A DNA stretch of 32,252 nucleotides from SIG607 sp045601805 (GTDB lineage Bacteria; Bacillota; Clostridia; Oscillospirales; Acutalibacteraceae), in NCBI GenBank assembly GCA_045601805.1, contig JAZSAJ010000022.1:1-32252 (forward strand), written 5' to 3'. Made by a program: the position numbers and the translations under genes. Shown one piece after another: positions 7,370 to 15,078 of this stretch. Position 1 is the stretch's first letter. Every line of letters starts with the position of its first letter. The notes beneath the pieces were generated by a model that searched no databases, had not been told where the DNA came from, and worked only from the letters and a program-made list of their open reading frames with translations.

Positions 7370-8629
7370 ATGAATGTAAAGGAAATACAACGGGGTTTTG
7401 AAAATTGTTCTTGCAAAAAGGAACACAACTGCCCTATTGATATTGTTGAAGTTAGCAACAATGCCTTGTGCGAACTTAAAAAACAGTGTGAAAACTATAA
7501 TTCTATTTTGTTGGTTTCCGATAAAAACACCTACCGCGTTTGCGGAAAAGATGTTTATGATTTGCTTAAAAACAAAATAGAAAGCAATCTTATTTTTGAC
7601 ACCGGTGATAAATTTCTTATTCCCAATGAAAAAGCAATAGAAACTACCGAAAGCAAACTAACCAAAAACACCGATTTAATTATTGGCGTTGGTTCGGGCG
7701 TTATAAATGATTTATGTAAATATGTAAGTTATTTTAACAAACTGCCTTATTTTATTGTTGCCACCGCGCCGTCTATGGACGGTTACGCGTCTTCGGGCGC
7801 CGCTATGATACTTAGCGGTATGAAAGTTACTGTAACCACCCTGCCGCCAAAGGCAATTTTTGCCGATTCTTCTGTTTTGAAAAACGCGCCTATAGATATG
7901 TTAAAAGCGGGTTACGGCGATATTTTGGGTAAATTTTCTTGCCTTAACGACTGGAAATTAAGCACTCTTGTAAATAATGAGTATTTTTGCCAAAAAATTT
8001 ATGATTACACCCTAAACTGCGCTAACAACATTAAAAACAAAGCGAAAGACATTTTGGCAAGGGACGAAAGCGCAATTTCCGAACTAATGGAATATTTGGT
8101 TATGATAGGAATACTTATGAGTTTTGCGGGTTCTACCAGGCCTGGTTCAGGCAGTGAACACCACCTTTCGCACTTTTTTGAAATAACCGGAATTTTAGAC
8201 GGCAAAAAGCACCTTTCCCACGGTATTGATGTTATATATTCCACATACTATACCCAAAAAATTAGGGAAAATCTTTTAAAAATAGATGTACCAACTGCCA
8301 AAGAGTTCTCTTTTGCAGATTATGAAAAGAAAATAAAGAGTATTTATTCAACCCTTGCAAAAGAAGTTCTTGATTTGCAAAACAAAACCGGCTGGTACAA
8401 TAACAGTAAAATAGATATTTACCGCAAAAAATGGCAGGAAATAAAAACCATTCTTGCAGAGGTACCGTCTTCGCAGGAAATTAAGGGTTATATTGAAGCA
8501 ATCGGGCTTGATTTAAACGATTTTGTATCTTTGTACGGCGAAGAAAAAATTAACACCGCCCTTTTGTACGCTAAAGACCTTAAAGACCGTTATTCTGTTT
8601 TGTGGCCAAATTTTGAAATAAAGCAATAA
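7370..8629 (+). CDS. egsA: sn-glycerol-1-phosphate dehydrogenase (AraM/EgsA)
   Basis: This 419-residue member of the iron-alcohol-dehydrogenase/dehydroquinate-synthase superfamily is expected to reduce dihydroxyacetone phosphate to sn-glycerol-1-phosphate with NAD(P)H. Seen here are the nucleotide-binding GVGSGVINDLCKY segment, then ATAPSMDGYASSGAAM, and likely metal ligands in GYGDILGK (Asp), SEHHLSHFFE (His) and HGIDV (His). In Bacillus the AraM product feeds synthesis of heptaprenylglyceryl phosphate; that role here is inference. The start at 7370 has AGGAGG 8 bp upstream. An in-frame extension to 7223 runs through the hairpin array and is rejected. uvrB follows after 35 bp without a terminator. 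Confidence 0.88.
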   Translation: MNVKEIQRGFENCSCKKEHNCPIDIVEVSNNALCELKKQCENYNSILLVSDKNTYRVCGKDVYDLLKNKIESNLIFDTGDKFLIPNEKAIETTESKLTKNTDLIIGVGSGVINDLCKYVSYFNKLPYFIVATAPSMDGYASSGAAMILSGMKVTVTTLPPKAIFADSSVLKNAPIDMLKAGYGDILGKFSCLNDWKLSTLVNNEYFCQKIYDYTLNCANNIKNKAKDILARDESAISELMEYLVMIGILMSFAGSTRPGSGSEHHLSHFFEITGILDGKKHLSHGIDVIYSTYYTQKIRENLLKIDVPTAKEFSFADYEKKIKSIYSTLAKEVLDLQNKTGWYNNSKIDIYRKKWQEIKTILAEVPSSQEIKGYIEAIGLDLNDFVSLYGEEKINTALLYAKDLKDRYSVLWPNFEIKQ

Positions 8630-8664
8630 ATTCGTAAACAATATATTGAAAGGAGTGAGAACAG

Positions 8665-10623
8665 GTGGACAAGTTTATTTTGCACAGTAAGTTTAAGCCG
8701 ACGGGTGACCAGCCCGAAGCGATTGAGAGTTTGGTTGAAGGTATAAACCGCGGGGACAAAGAGCAGGTTTTGCTTGGTGTTACAGGTAGTGGTAAAACCT
8801 TTACTATGGCGAATATTATCGCGAGAGTAAACCGTCCGACACTTGTTCTTGCTCACAACAAAACCCTTGCTGCGCAGTTATGCAGTGAGTTTCGCGAGTT
8901 TTTCCCCGAAAATGCGGTGGAATATTTTGTATCCTATTACGACTACTACCAACCCGAAGCGTATATACCGGGGACCGATACTTACATTGAAAAGGACTCT
9001 GCCATAAACGATGAAATTGACAAACTGCGCCACAGCGCAACCTGTGCGCTTTCGGAACGCAGGGATGTTATTATTGTAGCAAGTGTTTCTTGCATATATT
9101 CGCTTGGTAACCCCATTGATTACCGCAATATGGTTATTTCTTTACGCGTGGGTATGAAAAAAGAGCGCGATGATTTGCTTAAAAAGTTGGTTGCTTTACA
9201 GTACGAGCGCAACGACATTAACTTTACCCGAAACAAGTTCCGCGTACGCGGTGATGTTGTTGATATTTACCCTGCGTATTCTTACGAAAACGCATTAAGG
9301 ATAGAATTTTTTGGCGATGAAATTGACCGAATTAGCGAAATTAACACCCTAACGGGCGAAGTTAAGGCGTTTTTAAACCACACCGCAATATACCCCGCTT
9401 CGCACTATATTATTCCCGATGACAAGTTGCAAGACGGATTAAATAGAATACTTGCTGAAATGGAAGAGCGTGTTGAATTTTTTACCAATGGTGGCAAACT
9501 TATTGAGGCGCAAAGAATTCGCCAGCGCACCGAATATGATGTTGAAATGCTAAAAGAGGTTGGCACCTGCAAGGGTATTGAAAACTATTCGGGCGTGTTG
9601 GCAGGGCGTCCGCGCGGAAGCACGCCTACGAGTTTGCTTGATTACTTCCCCGATGATTTTTTGTTGTTTATTGATGAATCGCACGTAACAATTCCGCAAG
9701 TGCGCGGTATGTTTGCAGGCGACCGTGCGCGAAAGGAAAATTTGGTTGAATACGGTTTCCGTTTACCTTCGGCTTTTGACAACCGTCCGCTGAACTTCCA
9801 AGAATTTTATTCCCACATAAACCAAGCCGTTTTTGTTTCGGCAACACCCGGCGATTTTGAAAAATCGGTTGCCCAAAATACCGCCGAACAAATTATTAGG
9901 CCGACAGGGCTTTTAGACCCCGAAATTTCAGTGCGCCCAAGCGAACACCAAATTGACGATTTGGTTAGCGAAATAAATATGCGCATAGAAAAAAACCAGC
10001 GTGTGCTGGTTACAACCCTTACAAAAAAACAGGCAGAAGATTTAACCGAATATTTAATTAACCTTAACATTAAGGTACGCTATATGCACTATGACACGCC
10101 AACCATTGAGCGTATGGAAATTATTAGAGATTTACGGCTTGGCAAGTTTCAGGTACTTGTGGGTATTAACCTTTTGCGCGAGGGGTTAGATATTCCCGAA
10201 GTTTCTTTGGTGGCAATACTTGACGCCGACAAAGAGGGCTTTTTGCGAAGCGAAACTTCGCTTATTCAAACTGTGGGCAGAGCGGCAAGGCACAGTGAAG
10301 GCAAGGTTATTATGTATGCCGACAGTGTTACAGGTTCAATGGAACGCGCAATTAAAGAAACCTTGCGCCGAAGAACAAAGCAGGAAAAATATAACCGCGA
10401 CCACGGAATTACCCCTAAAACCATTGAAAAGGATATTCGCGAAATTCTTGAAATTTCAGGAAAACCTGTAGATGAACAAAAGAACAAGCGGTTAAGCAAA
10501 GCGGCTAAAGAAAAACAAATTGCAGTTCTTACTGCCCAAATGAAAGAGGCGGCAAAAATGCTTGAATTTGAACACGCCGCATATTTACGCGATAAAATTA
10601 GCGAACTGCAAAACCAAAAATAA
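8665..10623 (+). CDS. uvrB: Excinuclease ABC subunit B
   Basis: UvrB is the damage-verifying helicase-like subunit of nucleotide excision repair, loaded by UvrA and then bound by UvrC. The 652 residues show Walker A GVTGSGKT (38-45), the damage-probing beta-hairpin segment YYDYYQPEAYIP, the DEAD-like IDESH motif, helicase motifs V/VI (GINLLREGLD, QTVGRAAR) and a C-terminal UVR domain (last ~40 residues) for UvrC binding. The start codon is GTG, with AAAGGAGTG upstream. uvrA, often next door, is not in this window. The gene is convergent with ruvX and shares a terminator with it. Confidence 0.98.
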   Translation: MDKFILHSKFKPTGDQPEAIESLVEGINRGDKEQVLLGVTGSGKTFTMANIIARVNRPTLVLAHNKTLAAQLCSEFREFFPENAVEYFVSYYDYYQPEAYIPGTDTYIEKDSAINDEIDKLRHSATCALSERRDVIIVASVSCIYSLGNPIDYRNMVISLRVGMKKERDDLLKKLVALQYERNDINFTRNKFRVRGDVVDIYPAYSYENALRIEFFGDEIDRISEINTLTGEVKAFLNHTAIYPASHYIIPDDKLQDGLNRILAEMEERVEFFTNGGKLIEAQRIRQRTEYDVEMLKEVGTCKGIENYSGVLAGRPRGSTPTSLLDYFPDDFLLFIDESHVTIPQVRGMFAGDRARKENLVEYGFRLPSAFDNRPLNFQEFYSHINQAVFVSATPGDFEKSVAQNTAEQIIRPTGLLDPEISVRPSEHQIDDLVSEINMRIEKNQRVLVTTLTKKQAEDLTEYLINLNIKVRYMHYDTPTIERMEIIRDLRLGKFQVLVGINLLREGLDIPEVSLVAILDADKEGFLRSETSLIQTVGRAARHSEGKVIMYADSVTGSMERAIKETLRRRTKQEKYNRDHGITPKTIEKDIREILEISGKPVDEQKNKRLSKAAKEKQIAVLTAQMKEAAKMLEFEHAAYLRDKISELQNQK

Positions 10624-10652
10624 AAAAAGAAGTGCTATTGCACTTCTTTTTT
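10623..10652. terminator. Bidirectional terminator between uvrB and ruvX
   Basis: A perfect 13-bp stem (10623-10635 with 10640-10652) with loop TATT and A/T flanks. The ruvX stop codon (10635-10637) lies at the apex of the hairpin, so ruvX ends inside its own terminator. Confidence 0.9.
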
Positions 10653-11063
10653 GTTTTTACGGTATGTTAAATAATCTTCTAAAATTATTGTGGCGGCGAC
10701 GGCGTCTACCGTTTCTTTTCGTTTTTTGCCGCGTGTGTTTGTAAAATTTAATGTGGTATGCGCCGAAACGGTGGTTAGGCGTTCATCCCAAAGTTCTGTT
10801 TTAATTCCGCTTTTTTCGGTAATTTTTTGGGCAATTACGGTACATTCCTCTGCGCGTTCACCCAAACTGCCGTCCATATTTTTAGGTAGCCCCACAACAA
10901 TTAAATCGGCGCAAAGTTCTTTTGCCGTATTGCATATTTTTTCCACCAGTTTTTCGGTGTTATATTCGGTTATAACCGCCTTGGGAAAGGCAAAATTTTC
11001 ACCAATATCGCTTAAGGCAATGCCTGTTCTTGCCTTGCCTAAATCAACCGACATTATATACAT
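10635..11063 (-). CDS. ruvX: Putative pre-16S rRNA nuclease / Holliday junction resolvase-like RuvX (YqgF)
   Basis: This 142-residue RNase H-fold protein has normal family length. The fold's acidic residues appear in MSVDLGKARTGIALSD (Asp near 6), in the VVGLPKNMDGSLGERA loop, in WDERLTT, and in a C-terminal VDAVAATIILEDYL helix. YqgF proteins mature the 5' end of 16S rRNA in E. coli; a resolvase role has also been proposed. An AAGGTG site precedes the ATG. It follows the ECF S-component gene by 10 bp on the same strand, so it appears to be the last gene of the cobalamin-riboswitch transcript, an odd partner for a housekeeping nuclease. Confidence 0.93.
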   Translation of the reverse strand: MYIMSVDLGKARTGIALSDIGENFAFPKAVITEYNTEKLVEKICNTAKELCADLIVVGLPKNMDGSLGERAEECTVIAQKITEKSGIKTELWDERLTTVSAHTTLNFTNTRGKKRKETVDAVAATIILEDYLTYRKNKKEVQ

Positions 11064-11073
11064 TTAATCACCT

Positions 11074-11586
11074 TTAATAAAAATTTTTTACTGCCTTTTT
11101 AAAAACATTTGTAAACGGAAGAATTATTAAGCAGAGCAACAAATTTCCCCCTGCGTGAAGCGCGTCAAACGGAAACCCTGCTACTACCCAAGCAACCGTT
11201 TGTTTAAAATTAAAGCCAAACATAAGCGCCTGCATTGGTGCGTAAATCACACCAAAAAGTAACCCGTGCAGTGTGGTTATTGCTGTGTATAAAATAATTT
11301 TTTTCTTATTATTTAAACTTTGTTTTACCAATAACAGAACCGCCCACAAAATTGGCCAAATATAAATATAGGGCACCCACCAAAGCGAAAAACCGGCATA
11401 AACACCGCAAAGCAAAATAAAAACTATTATTGGGTATATTGCCTTTACACCGAAAGTGGCGGTGTAAAGGGCAATTAAAACACCAAGCAAATGAATGTTT
11501 GGCAAAAATTCCATTAAAATTTTTGAAACAAACATTACCGTTCCAAGCAAAGAAAACAAAGTAATTTCCTTTAATTTAAGTTTCAT
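11074..11586 (-). CDS. ECF transporter S component, probably for cobalamin or a precursor
   Basis: This 170-residue, very hydrophobic protein has about five or six predicted membrane helices and the compact size of an energy-coupling-factor substrate-binding (S) subunit. It would need the shared EcfA/A'/T module encoded elsewhere. Its start codon overlaps the stop of the DUF4430 lipoprotein gene by 4 bp (ATGA), so translation is coupled. Because the operon begins with a cobalamin riboswitch, cobalamin or a cobamide precursor is the likely substrate. That comes from context; the sequence alone does not identify the ligand. Confidence 0.8.
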   Translation of the reverse strand: MKLKLKEITLFSLLGTVMFVSKILMEFLPNIHLLGVLIALYTATFGVKAIYPIIVFILLCGVYAGFSLWWVPYIYIWPILWAVLLLVKQSLNNKKKIILYTAITTLHGLLFGVIYAPMQALMFGFNFKQTVAWVVAGFPFDALHAGGNLLLCLIILPFTNVFKKAVKNFY

Positions 11587-11981
11587 TTTTCTATTTTAAA
11601 AGAATATACTTCGCCGTCTTTAATTTCGGTTTTGTCAACACCGGTCATGGCGTATTCACCATTTATGTAAAACGCCCAATAGGTTTTGTCTTTTTCGTAA
11701 TCGGCAACAATTCCGTTTACCTTTTTAACATAAAGGCCGTAGTCACCGTCTTCGCCCTCAATAATGCCTTGGTCTAAAAGGGCTTCGCCAACATACTGTT
11801 TATTTGTGGTAATTTCTTTACTTGTTTCGTTACCGCCCTGGTCAACCACCACAAATGTAAAGGTTTTTTCACCGTTTTGTCCGCCATTATCTTTGCAAGA
11901 AGCAAAAGTAAGTGCCATAGCCGCAATAAGCACAAAGCAAAGAACAGCAGACAGAATTTTTTTAAATACTGTCTTTTTCAT
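11583..11981 (-). CDS. DUF4430 (transcobalamin-like) lipoprotein
   Basis: This 132-residue exported lipoprotein has a basic N-terminus, a hydrophobic segment at 9-26 and a lipobox-like FASC with the lipidated Cys at 29. The mature part is one DUF4430 domain, the fold shared with the C-terminal domain of intrinsic factor/transcobalamin. Typical features are visible: an early beta segment with QGG, YGLYVKKVNGI, and YWAFYINGEYAMTGVDK. It probably captures cobamides outside the membrane and hands them to the ECF S component encoded next. AGGAG precedes the start. The riboswitch immediately upstream supports the B12 assignment. Confidence 0.85.
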   Translation of the reverse strand: MKKTVFKKILSAVLCFVLIAAMALTFASCKDNGGQNGEKTFTFVVVDQGGNETSKEITTNKQYVGEALLDQGIIEGEDGDYGLYVKKVNGIVADYEKDKTYWAFYINGEYAMTGVDKTEIKDGEVYSFKIEK

Positions 11982-12007
11982 AAGCTTATTCTCCTTAAAT
12001 TTTAGTT

Positions 12008-12208
12008 CCCGTAAAACCGGCTGCCGCAGTTATTATAACAGGATTTTTGCAAACAGATATTTCGACTTAGTGCCAAAAAACCGCCTTCTCAAAAAAATTC
12101 AATGGCGCTTTCCTTTTTTCTTGCGGCAGAAAAAAGTAAGTTTTTTGTTTTATGCACCTTACGGCGACGGGCTCGTACAGGATTTTCACCTGTTTCCCTG
12201 TTTGCCCC
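12008..12208 (-). promoter_or_regulatory. Cobalamin (adenosylcobalamin-class) riboswitch
   Basis: The minus strand carries the conserved B12 core: GGGAAACAGGTGAAAATCC followed by CGAGCCCGTCGCCGTAA (about 12159-12200). Peripheral stems follow, then a 3' conserved block GAAGGCGG and AAGTCGAAATATCTG (about 12050-12090). A C/G-rich hairpin lies just before the AAGGAG ribosome binding site of the DUF4430 gene. I see no long T-tailed terminator, which suggests translational control. It explains most of the 11982-12324 gap. Confidence 0.88.
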
Positions 12209-12211
12209 ATT

Positions 12212-12240
12212 ATTTTAGCATACAAGAAGCAGTTTTTCAA
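12212..12240 (-). promoter_or_regulatory. SigA-type promoter for the riboswitch operon
   Basis: Minus strand: -35 TTGAAA (12235-12240), 17-bp spacer, -10 TAAAAT (12212-12217). The predicted start near 12204 coincides with the beginning of the riboswitch. Confidence 0.7.
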
Positions 12241-12267
12241 TAAATTTTGACAAAATGAAGTTACTCC

Positions 12268-12296
12268 TTGAAAAAAAGGGGATTTTATTATAAAAT
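12268..12296 (+). promoter_or_regulatory. Putative rodA promoter
   Basis: TTGAAA (12268-12273), 17-bp spacer, TAAAAT (12291-12296). A TATAAT at 12296-12301 is an alternative -10 with worse spacing. A consensus TTGACA at 12247-12252 has no good -10 at the right distance. Confidence 0.5.
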
Positions 12297-12324
12297 ATAA
12301 TAAAATGCTAAAAGGAGGATGGCT

Positions 12325-13461
12325 ATGGCAAAAATTTGGGCACTAATTGCCGACTATATACGCGAAACCGACAAACGCCTTTTGTTTTTGTGCATTACCG
12401 CAACCAGTTTTGGCTGTGTGGCTGTCCTTTCGGCAACGCGCTACACTTTAAGCCCAAGGTATTTTATTATGCAAATTCTTTCAATGGTTTTGGGCGTGTG
12501 CGCGGCAATTTTTATTTCACTTTTTGATTTTGAAACGCTGTTAAAACGGTGGTATATTATTGGCGGTGTGGGGCTTTTTTTGGTGCTTTTAACCTTTATT
12601 TTTGGTACAGGCCCTGCCGGCACCGACGACAAGGCGTGGCTTAATTTGGGCTTTACAACCTTTCAGCCGTCGGAACTTTTGAAGGTTTGCTTTATTATTA
12701 CGTTTTCTTACCATTTATCTAAGGTGGCAGAAAAAATTAACAAACTTTCACATTTAATTCCTGTTTGTATACACGCCGGTATTCCCGTTGTGCTTATTCA
12801 CTTTCAGGGTGACGACGGCACGGCGTTGGTTTTTGCCGTTATGGCTATTTGTATGATGTGGGCGGCAGGGGTAGATAAAAAGTATTTTTTAATTTTACTT
12901 GGCGTTTTGGTGGTTGCCGCACCCTTTATTTATTTCTTTGTAATGAATGCTGACCAACAAGCGCGTATTCGTCTTTTGTTTGATTTTAATGCCGATTTAC
13001 AAGGCGACGGTTGGCAGCAGTGGCGCGGTAGAATTGCTTTGGCGGGCGGCGGCTTCTTTGGACAAGGTTTGTTTAAAGGCACCCTAACCCAAATGGGTCC
13101 GCTTGGTGTGCCCGAGGGGTATAACGACTTTATATTTGTTACCATTGGCGAAGAATGGGGCTTTTTGGGTTGTTTGGTTGTAATTACGCTTCTTGTTTTA
13201 ATTTGTATTAGGTGCGTTTCTATTGCCAAACAAACACGAAAATTAAGCGGTAAACTTATTTGCATTGGCTTTTTTGGGCTGCTTTTAGCGCAAATTGTAA
13301 TAAACCTTGGTATGTGTTTATCTGTTTTACCCGTTATTGGTATTACACTTCCGTTCTTTAGCGCGGGCGGTACTTCGCTTGCTTGTTTATATATTGGCGT
13401 GGGCGAACTTTTAAGCGTTTATATTCACCGCAATTCGCGTATGCTTTATTTGCACGATTAG
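12325..13461 (+). CDS. rodA: SEDS-family peptidoglycan glycosyltransferase RodA
   Basis: This integral membrane protein of about 378 residues and ten helices polymerises lipid II during cell elongation together with a class B PBP. The SEDS hallmarks are present: FQPSELLK after TM3/4, GQG..KGTLTQMG..GVPEGYNDFIFVTIGEEWGF in the large outer loop with the catalytic-region Asp, and LPFFSAGGTS near the C-terminus. The start at 12325 lies 6 bp after AGGAGG. The ATG at 12319 overlaps the ribosome binding site and is less likely. Its probable partner PBP2 is encoded 9 kb away, at 22241-24226. FtsW/SpoVE cannot be fully excluded; the loop sequence favours RodA. Confidence 0.9.
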   Translation: MAKIWALIADYIRETDKRLLFLCITATSFGCVAVLSATRYTLSPRYFIMQILSMVLGVCAAIFISLFDFETLLKRWYIIGGVGLFLVLLTFIFGTGPAGTDDKAWLNLGFTTFQPSELLKVCFIITFSYHLSKVAEKINKLSHLIPVCIHAGIPVVLIHFQGDDGTALVFAVMAICMMWAAGVDKKYFLILLGVLVVAAPFIYFFVMNADQQARIRLLFDFNADLQGDGWQQWRGRIALAGGGFFGQGLFKGTLTQMGPLGVPEGYNDFIFVTIGEEWGFLGCLVVITLLVLICIRCVSIAKQTRKLSGKLICIGFFGLLLAQIVINLGMCLSVLPVIGITLPFFSAGGTSLACLYIGVGELLSVYIHRNSRMLYLHD

Positions 13462-13469
13462 GTGATAAT

Positions 13470-13895
13470 ATGGAAAATGCATATATTACGAATTCTTATG
13501 AGGAAACCCAAAAAATTGCCGAAGATTTTGCAAAAACTTTGTTAGGCGGCGAGGTTATTGCTTTTATCGGCTCCTTGGGTATGGGCAAAACCTGTTTTAC
13601 AAAAGGTTTAGCCAAAGGGCTTGGCTTTTTGGGCGAAGTAAACAGCCCAACTTTTGCCATTATGAATGAATATATTGGCGGACGGCTTCCCCTTTACCAT
13701 TTTGATATGTACCGAATTGAAAGTTGGGAAGACCTTGATTCCTGCGGTTTTTTTGACTGTTTGGACAGCGGTGGTGTTTTGGCTGTTGAATGGAGCGAAA
13801 ATGTTATGGGAGCGCTTCCTGAAGACACAATTTTTATTACAATAGAACGGCTTTCTGATAACCAAAGAAAAATTACTATAAAAAAGGGTGAATAA
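13470..13895 (+). CDS. tsaE: tRNA t6A37 biosynthesis ATPase TsaE
   Basis: This 141-residue P-loop ATPase regulates the TsaB-TsaD complex that puts threonylcarbamoyl on A37 of ANN-decoding tRNAs. Walker A is GSLGMGKT (residues 34-41). It is followed by SPTFAIMNEY and LYHFDMYRIE, and VLAVEWSE closes the nucleotide site, all typical. The start is 8 bp after the rodA stop with an AGGTG site. A longer frame reaching back into rodA is rejected. It is directly followed by tsaB, the usual neighbour. Confidence 0.95.
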   Translation: MENAYITNSYEETQKIAEDFAKTLLGGEVIAFIGSLGMGKTCFTKGLAKGLGFLGEVNSPTFAIMNEYIGGRLPLYHFDMYRIESWEDLDSCGFFDCLDSGGVLAVEWSENVMGALPEDTIFITIERLSDNQRKITIKKGE

Positions 13896-13896
13896 A

Positions 13897-14601
13897 TTGA
13901 AAATACTCGCCTTGGAATGTTCGGGTGCTTCGGCTTCGGCCGCGCTGTTAACAGACGGCGTTTTGATTGGCGAAGCATTTACAAACGCAAAAATTACACA
14001 TTCCCAAACACTTTTAAAAATGACAAGCGATATGCTACAAAGCGCAAAAGTTTCGGTTAGCGATATTGACGGTTTTGCAGTTAGCGCCGGTCCCGGTTCG
14101 TTTACGGGGGTTAGAATTGGTATTTCCGCCGTTAAGGGTTTGGCAGCGCCGTTTAATAAGCCCTGTGTAGCGGTGTCAACACTTTCAGCTATTGCCGAAA
14201 ACTTTAAAGGGATGGACTGTTTGGTTTGCGCCGTTTTAGACGCAAGGTGCAACCAGGTTTATAATGCCCTGTTTAAAATTGAAAACGGCATTATTACCCG
14301 TTTAACGCCTGACCGCGCAATTAAATGCCAAGATTTAGCAGAAGAACTATCAAAAAAAATAACCCGCCACAATATTATTGTAGCAGGTGACGGCGCAGGC
14401 GTTTTTTACCCGTTTGCAAAGGATAACAAAAAGGTTAAAGTTGCACAAAACACGCTTTTATTCCAGCGCGCGAGCGGTGTGGCAACCTTTGCAGAAAATG
14501 AATTTTTAAACGAAAACACAGTTACATCAAAAGAAATTTTACCAATATATTTGCGGCTGCCCCAAGCAGAGCGTGAACTTAAAGCAAAAAGGAGTAAATA
14601 A
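13897..14601 (+). CDS. tsaB: tRNA t6A37 threonylcarbamoyltransferase complex subunit TsaB
   Basis: TsaB is the inactive ASKHA-fold paralogue of TsaD that serves as its dimer partner. The ~234 residues begin KILALECSGASAS and contain SAGPGSFTGVRIGISAVKGL, the family signature; length is normal. The start is uncertain. TTG at 13897 gives the family-typical N-terminus and has AAGGGTG 6 bp upstream. GTG at 13888 overlaps the tsaE stop and adds three residues, without a ribosome binding site. No RimI gene sits between tsaB and tsaD as in many Firmicutes; here RimI is fused to a phosphatase at 28822-29652. Confidence 0.93.
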   Translation: MKILALECSGASASAALLTDGVLIGEAFTNAKITHSQTLLKMTSDMLQSAKVSVSDIDGFAVSAGPGSFTGVRIGISAVKGLAAPFNKPCVAVSTLSAIAENFKGMDCLVCAVLDARCNQVYNALFKIENGIITRLTPDRAIKCQDLAEELSKKITRHNIIVAGDGAGVFYPFAKDNKKVKVAQNTLLFQRASGVATFAENEFLNENTVTSKEILPIYLRLPQAERELKAKRSK

Positions 14602-14603
14602 TA

Positions 14604-15044
14604 ATGAAAATTGCACTTGGATGTGACCACGGCGGTTATGAGCACAAAGAAGCCATTAAAGAATTTTTACAAGAAAAAGGTTTTACCGTAACCGATTTTG
14701 GTATAACAGAAATAAAATCGGTTGATTACCCCGATATAGCACTTCCCGTAGCAAAAAGCGTTGCAAACGGGGAAAACCAAATGGGAATTTTGGTTTGCGG
14801 AACAGGAATTGGAATGTCGCTTGCGGCAAACAAGGTTAAAGGCATACGCGCCGCCGTTTGCAGCGACCATTTTTCAGCCAAATACACCCGACTTCACAAC
14901 AATTCAAACATATTGTGTTTAGGCGGCAGGGTTATTGGTATTGGCACAGCGCTTGAACTTGTTGATTTGTTTGTAACAACAGAATTTGAAGGCGGCCGCC
15001 ACCAAGCAAGAATAGATAAAATAACAGACATTGAAAATATGTAA
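14604..15044 (+). CDS. rpiB: Ribose-5-phosphate isomerase B
   Basis: This 146-residue RpiB/LacAB-fold enzyme interconverts ribose-5-phosphate and ribulose-5-phosphate in the non-oxidative pentose phosphate pathway. Motifs are CDHGGYEHK at the N-terminus, VCGTGIGMSLAANK with the catalytic-base Cys, and LCLGGRVIG. Length is normal. AAAAGGAG precedes the ATG, 2 bp after tsaB ends, so it is the last gene of the rodA-tsaE-tsaB-rpiB run. A terminator follows directly. Confidence 0.95.
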   Translation: MKIALGCDHGGYEHKEAIKEFLQEKGFTVTDFGITEIKSVDYPDIALPVAKSVANGENQMGILVCGTGIGMSLAANKVKGIRAAVCSDHFSAKYTRLHNNSNILCLGGRVIGIGTALELVDLFVTTEFEGGRHQARIDKITDIENM

Positions 15045-15047
15045 TAA

Positions 15048-15078
15048 AAAAAATAACGCCCATCGGGCGTTATTTTTT
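15048..15078. terminator. Bidirectional terminator after rpiB
   Basis: A 14-bp stem (15048-15061 with 15065-15078) with loop ATC and A/T flanks. Its 3' arm, GGGCGTTATTTTTT, is repeated exactly at 17901-17914 next to the aspS stop. It probably was the shared terminator of convergent rpiB and aspS before the restriction cassette arrived. Confidence 0.9.
15065..15078 (+). repeat. 14-bp direct repeat, left flank of the restriction cassette
   Basis: GGGCGTTATTTTTT is identical to 17901-17914. The stop codon of the second methyltransferase (15070-15072) lies inside it, so the last codons of that gene come from the terminator sequence. Confidence 0.75.

Noticed and set aside
13608..14252. 214-codon minus-strand open frame
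   Set aside because: It lies entirely opposite tsaE and tsaB, both of which are clearly coding; no ribosome binding site.
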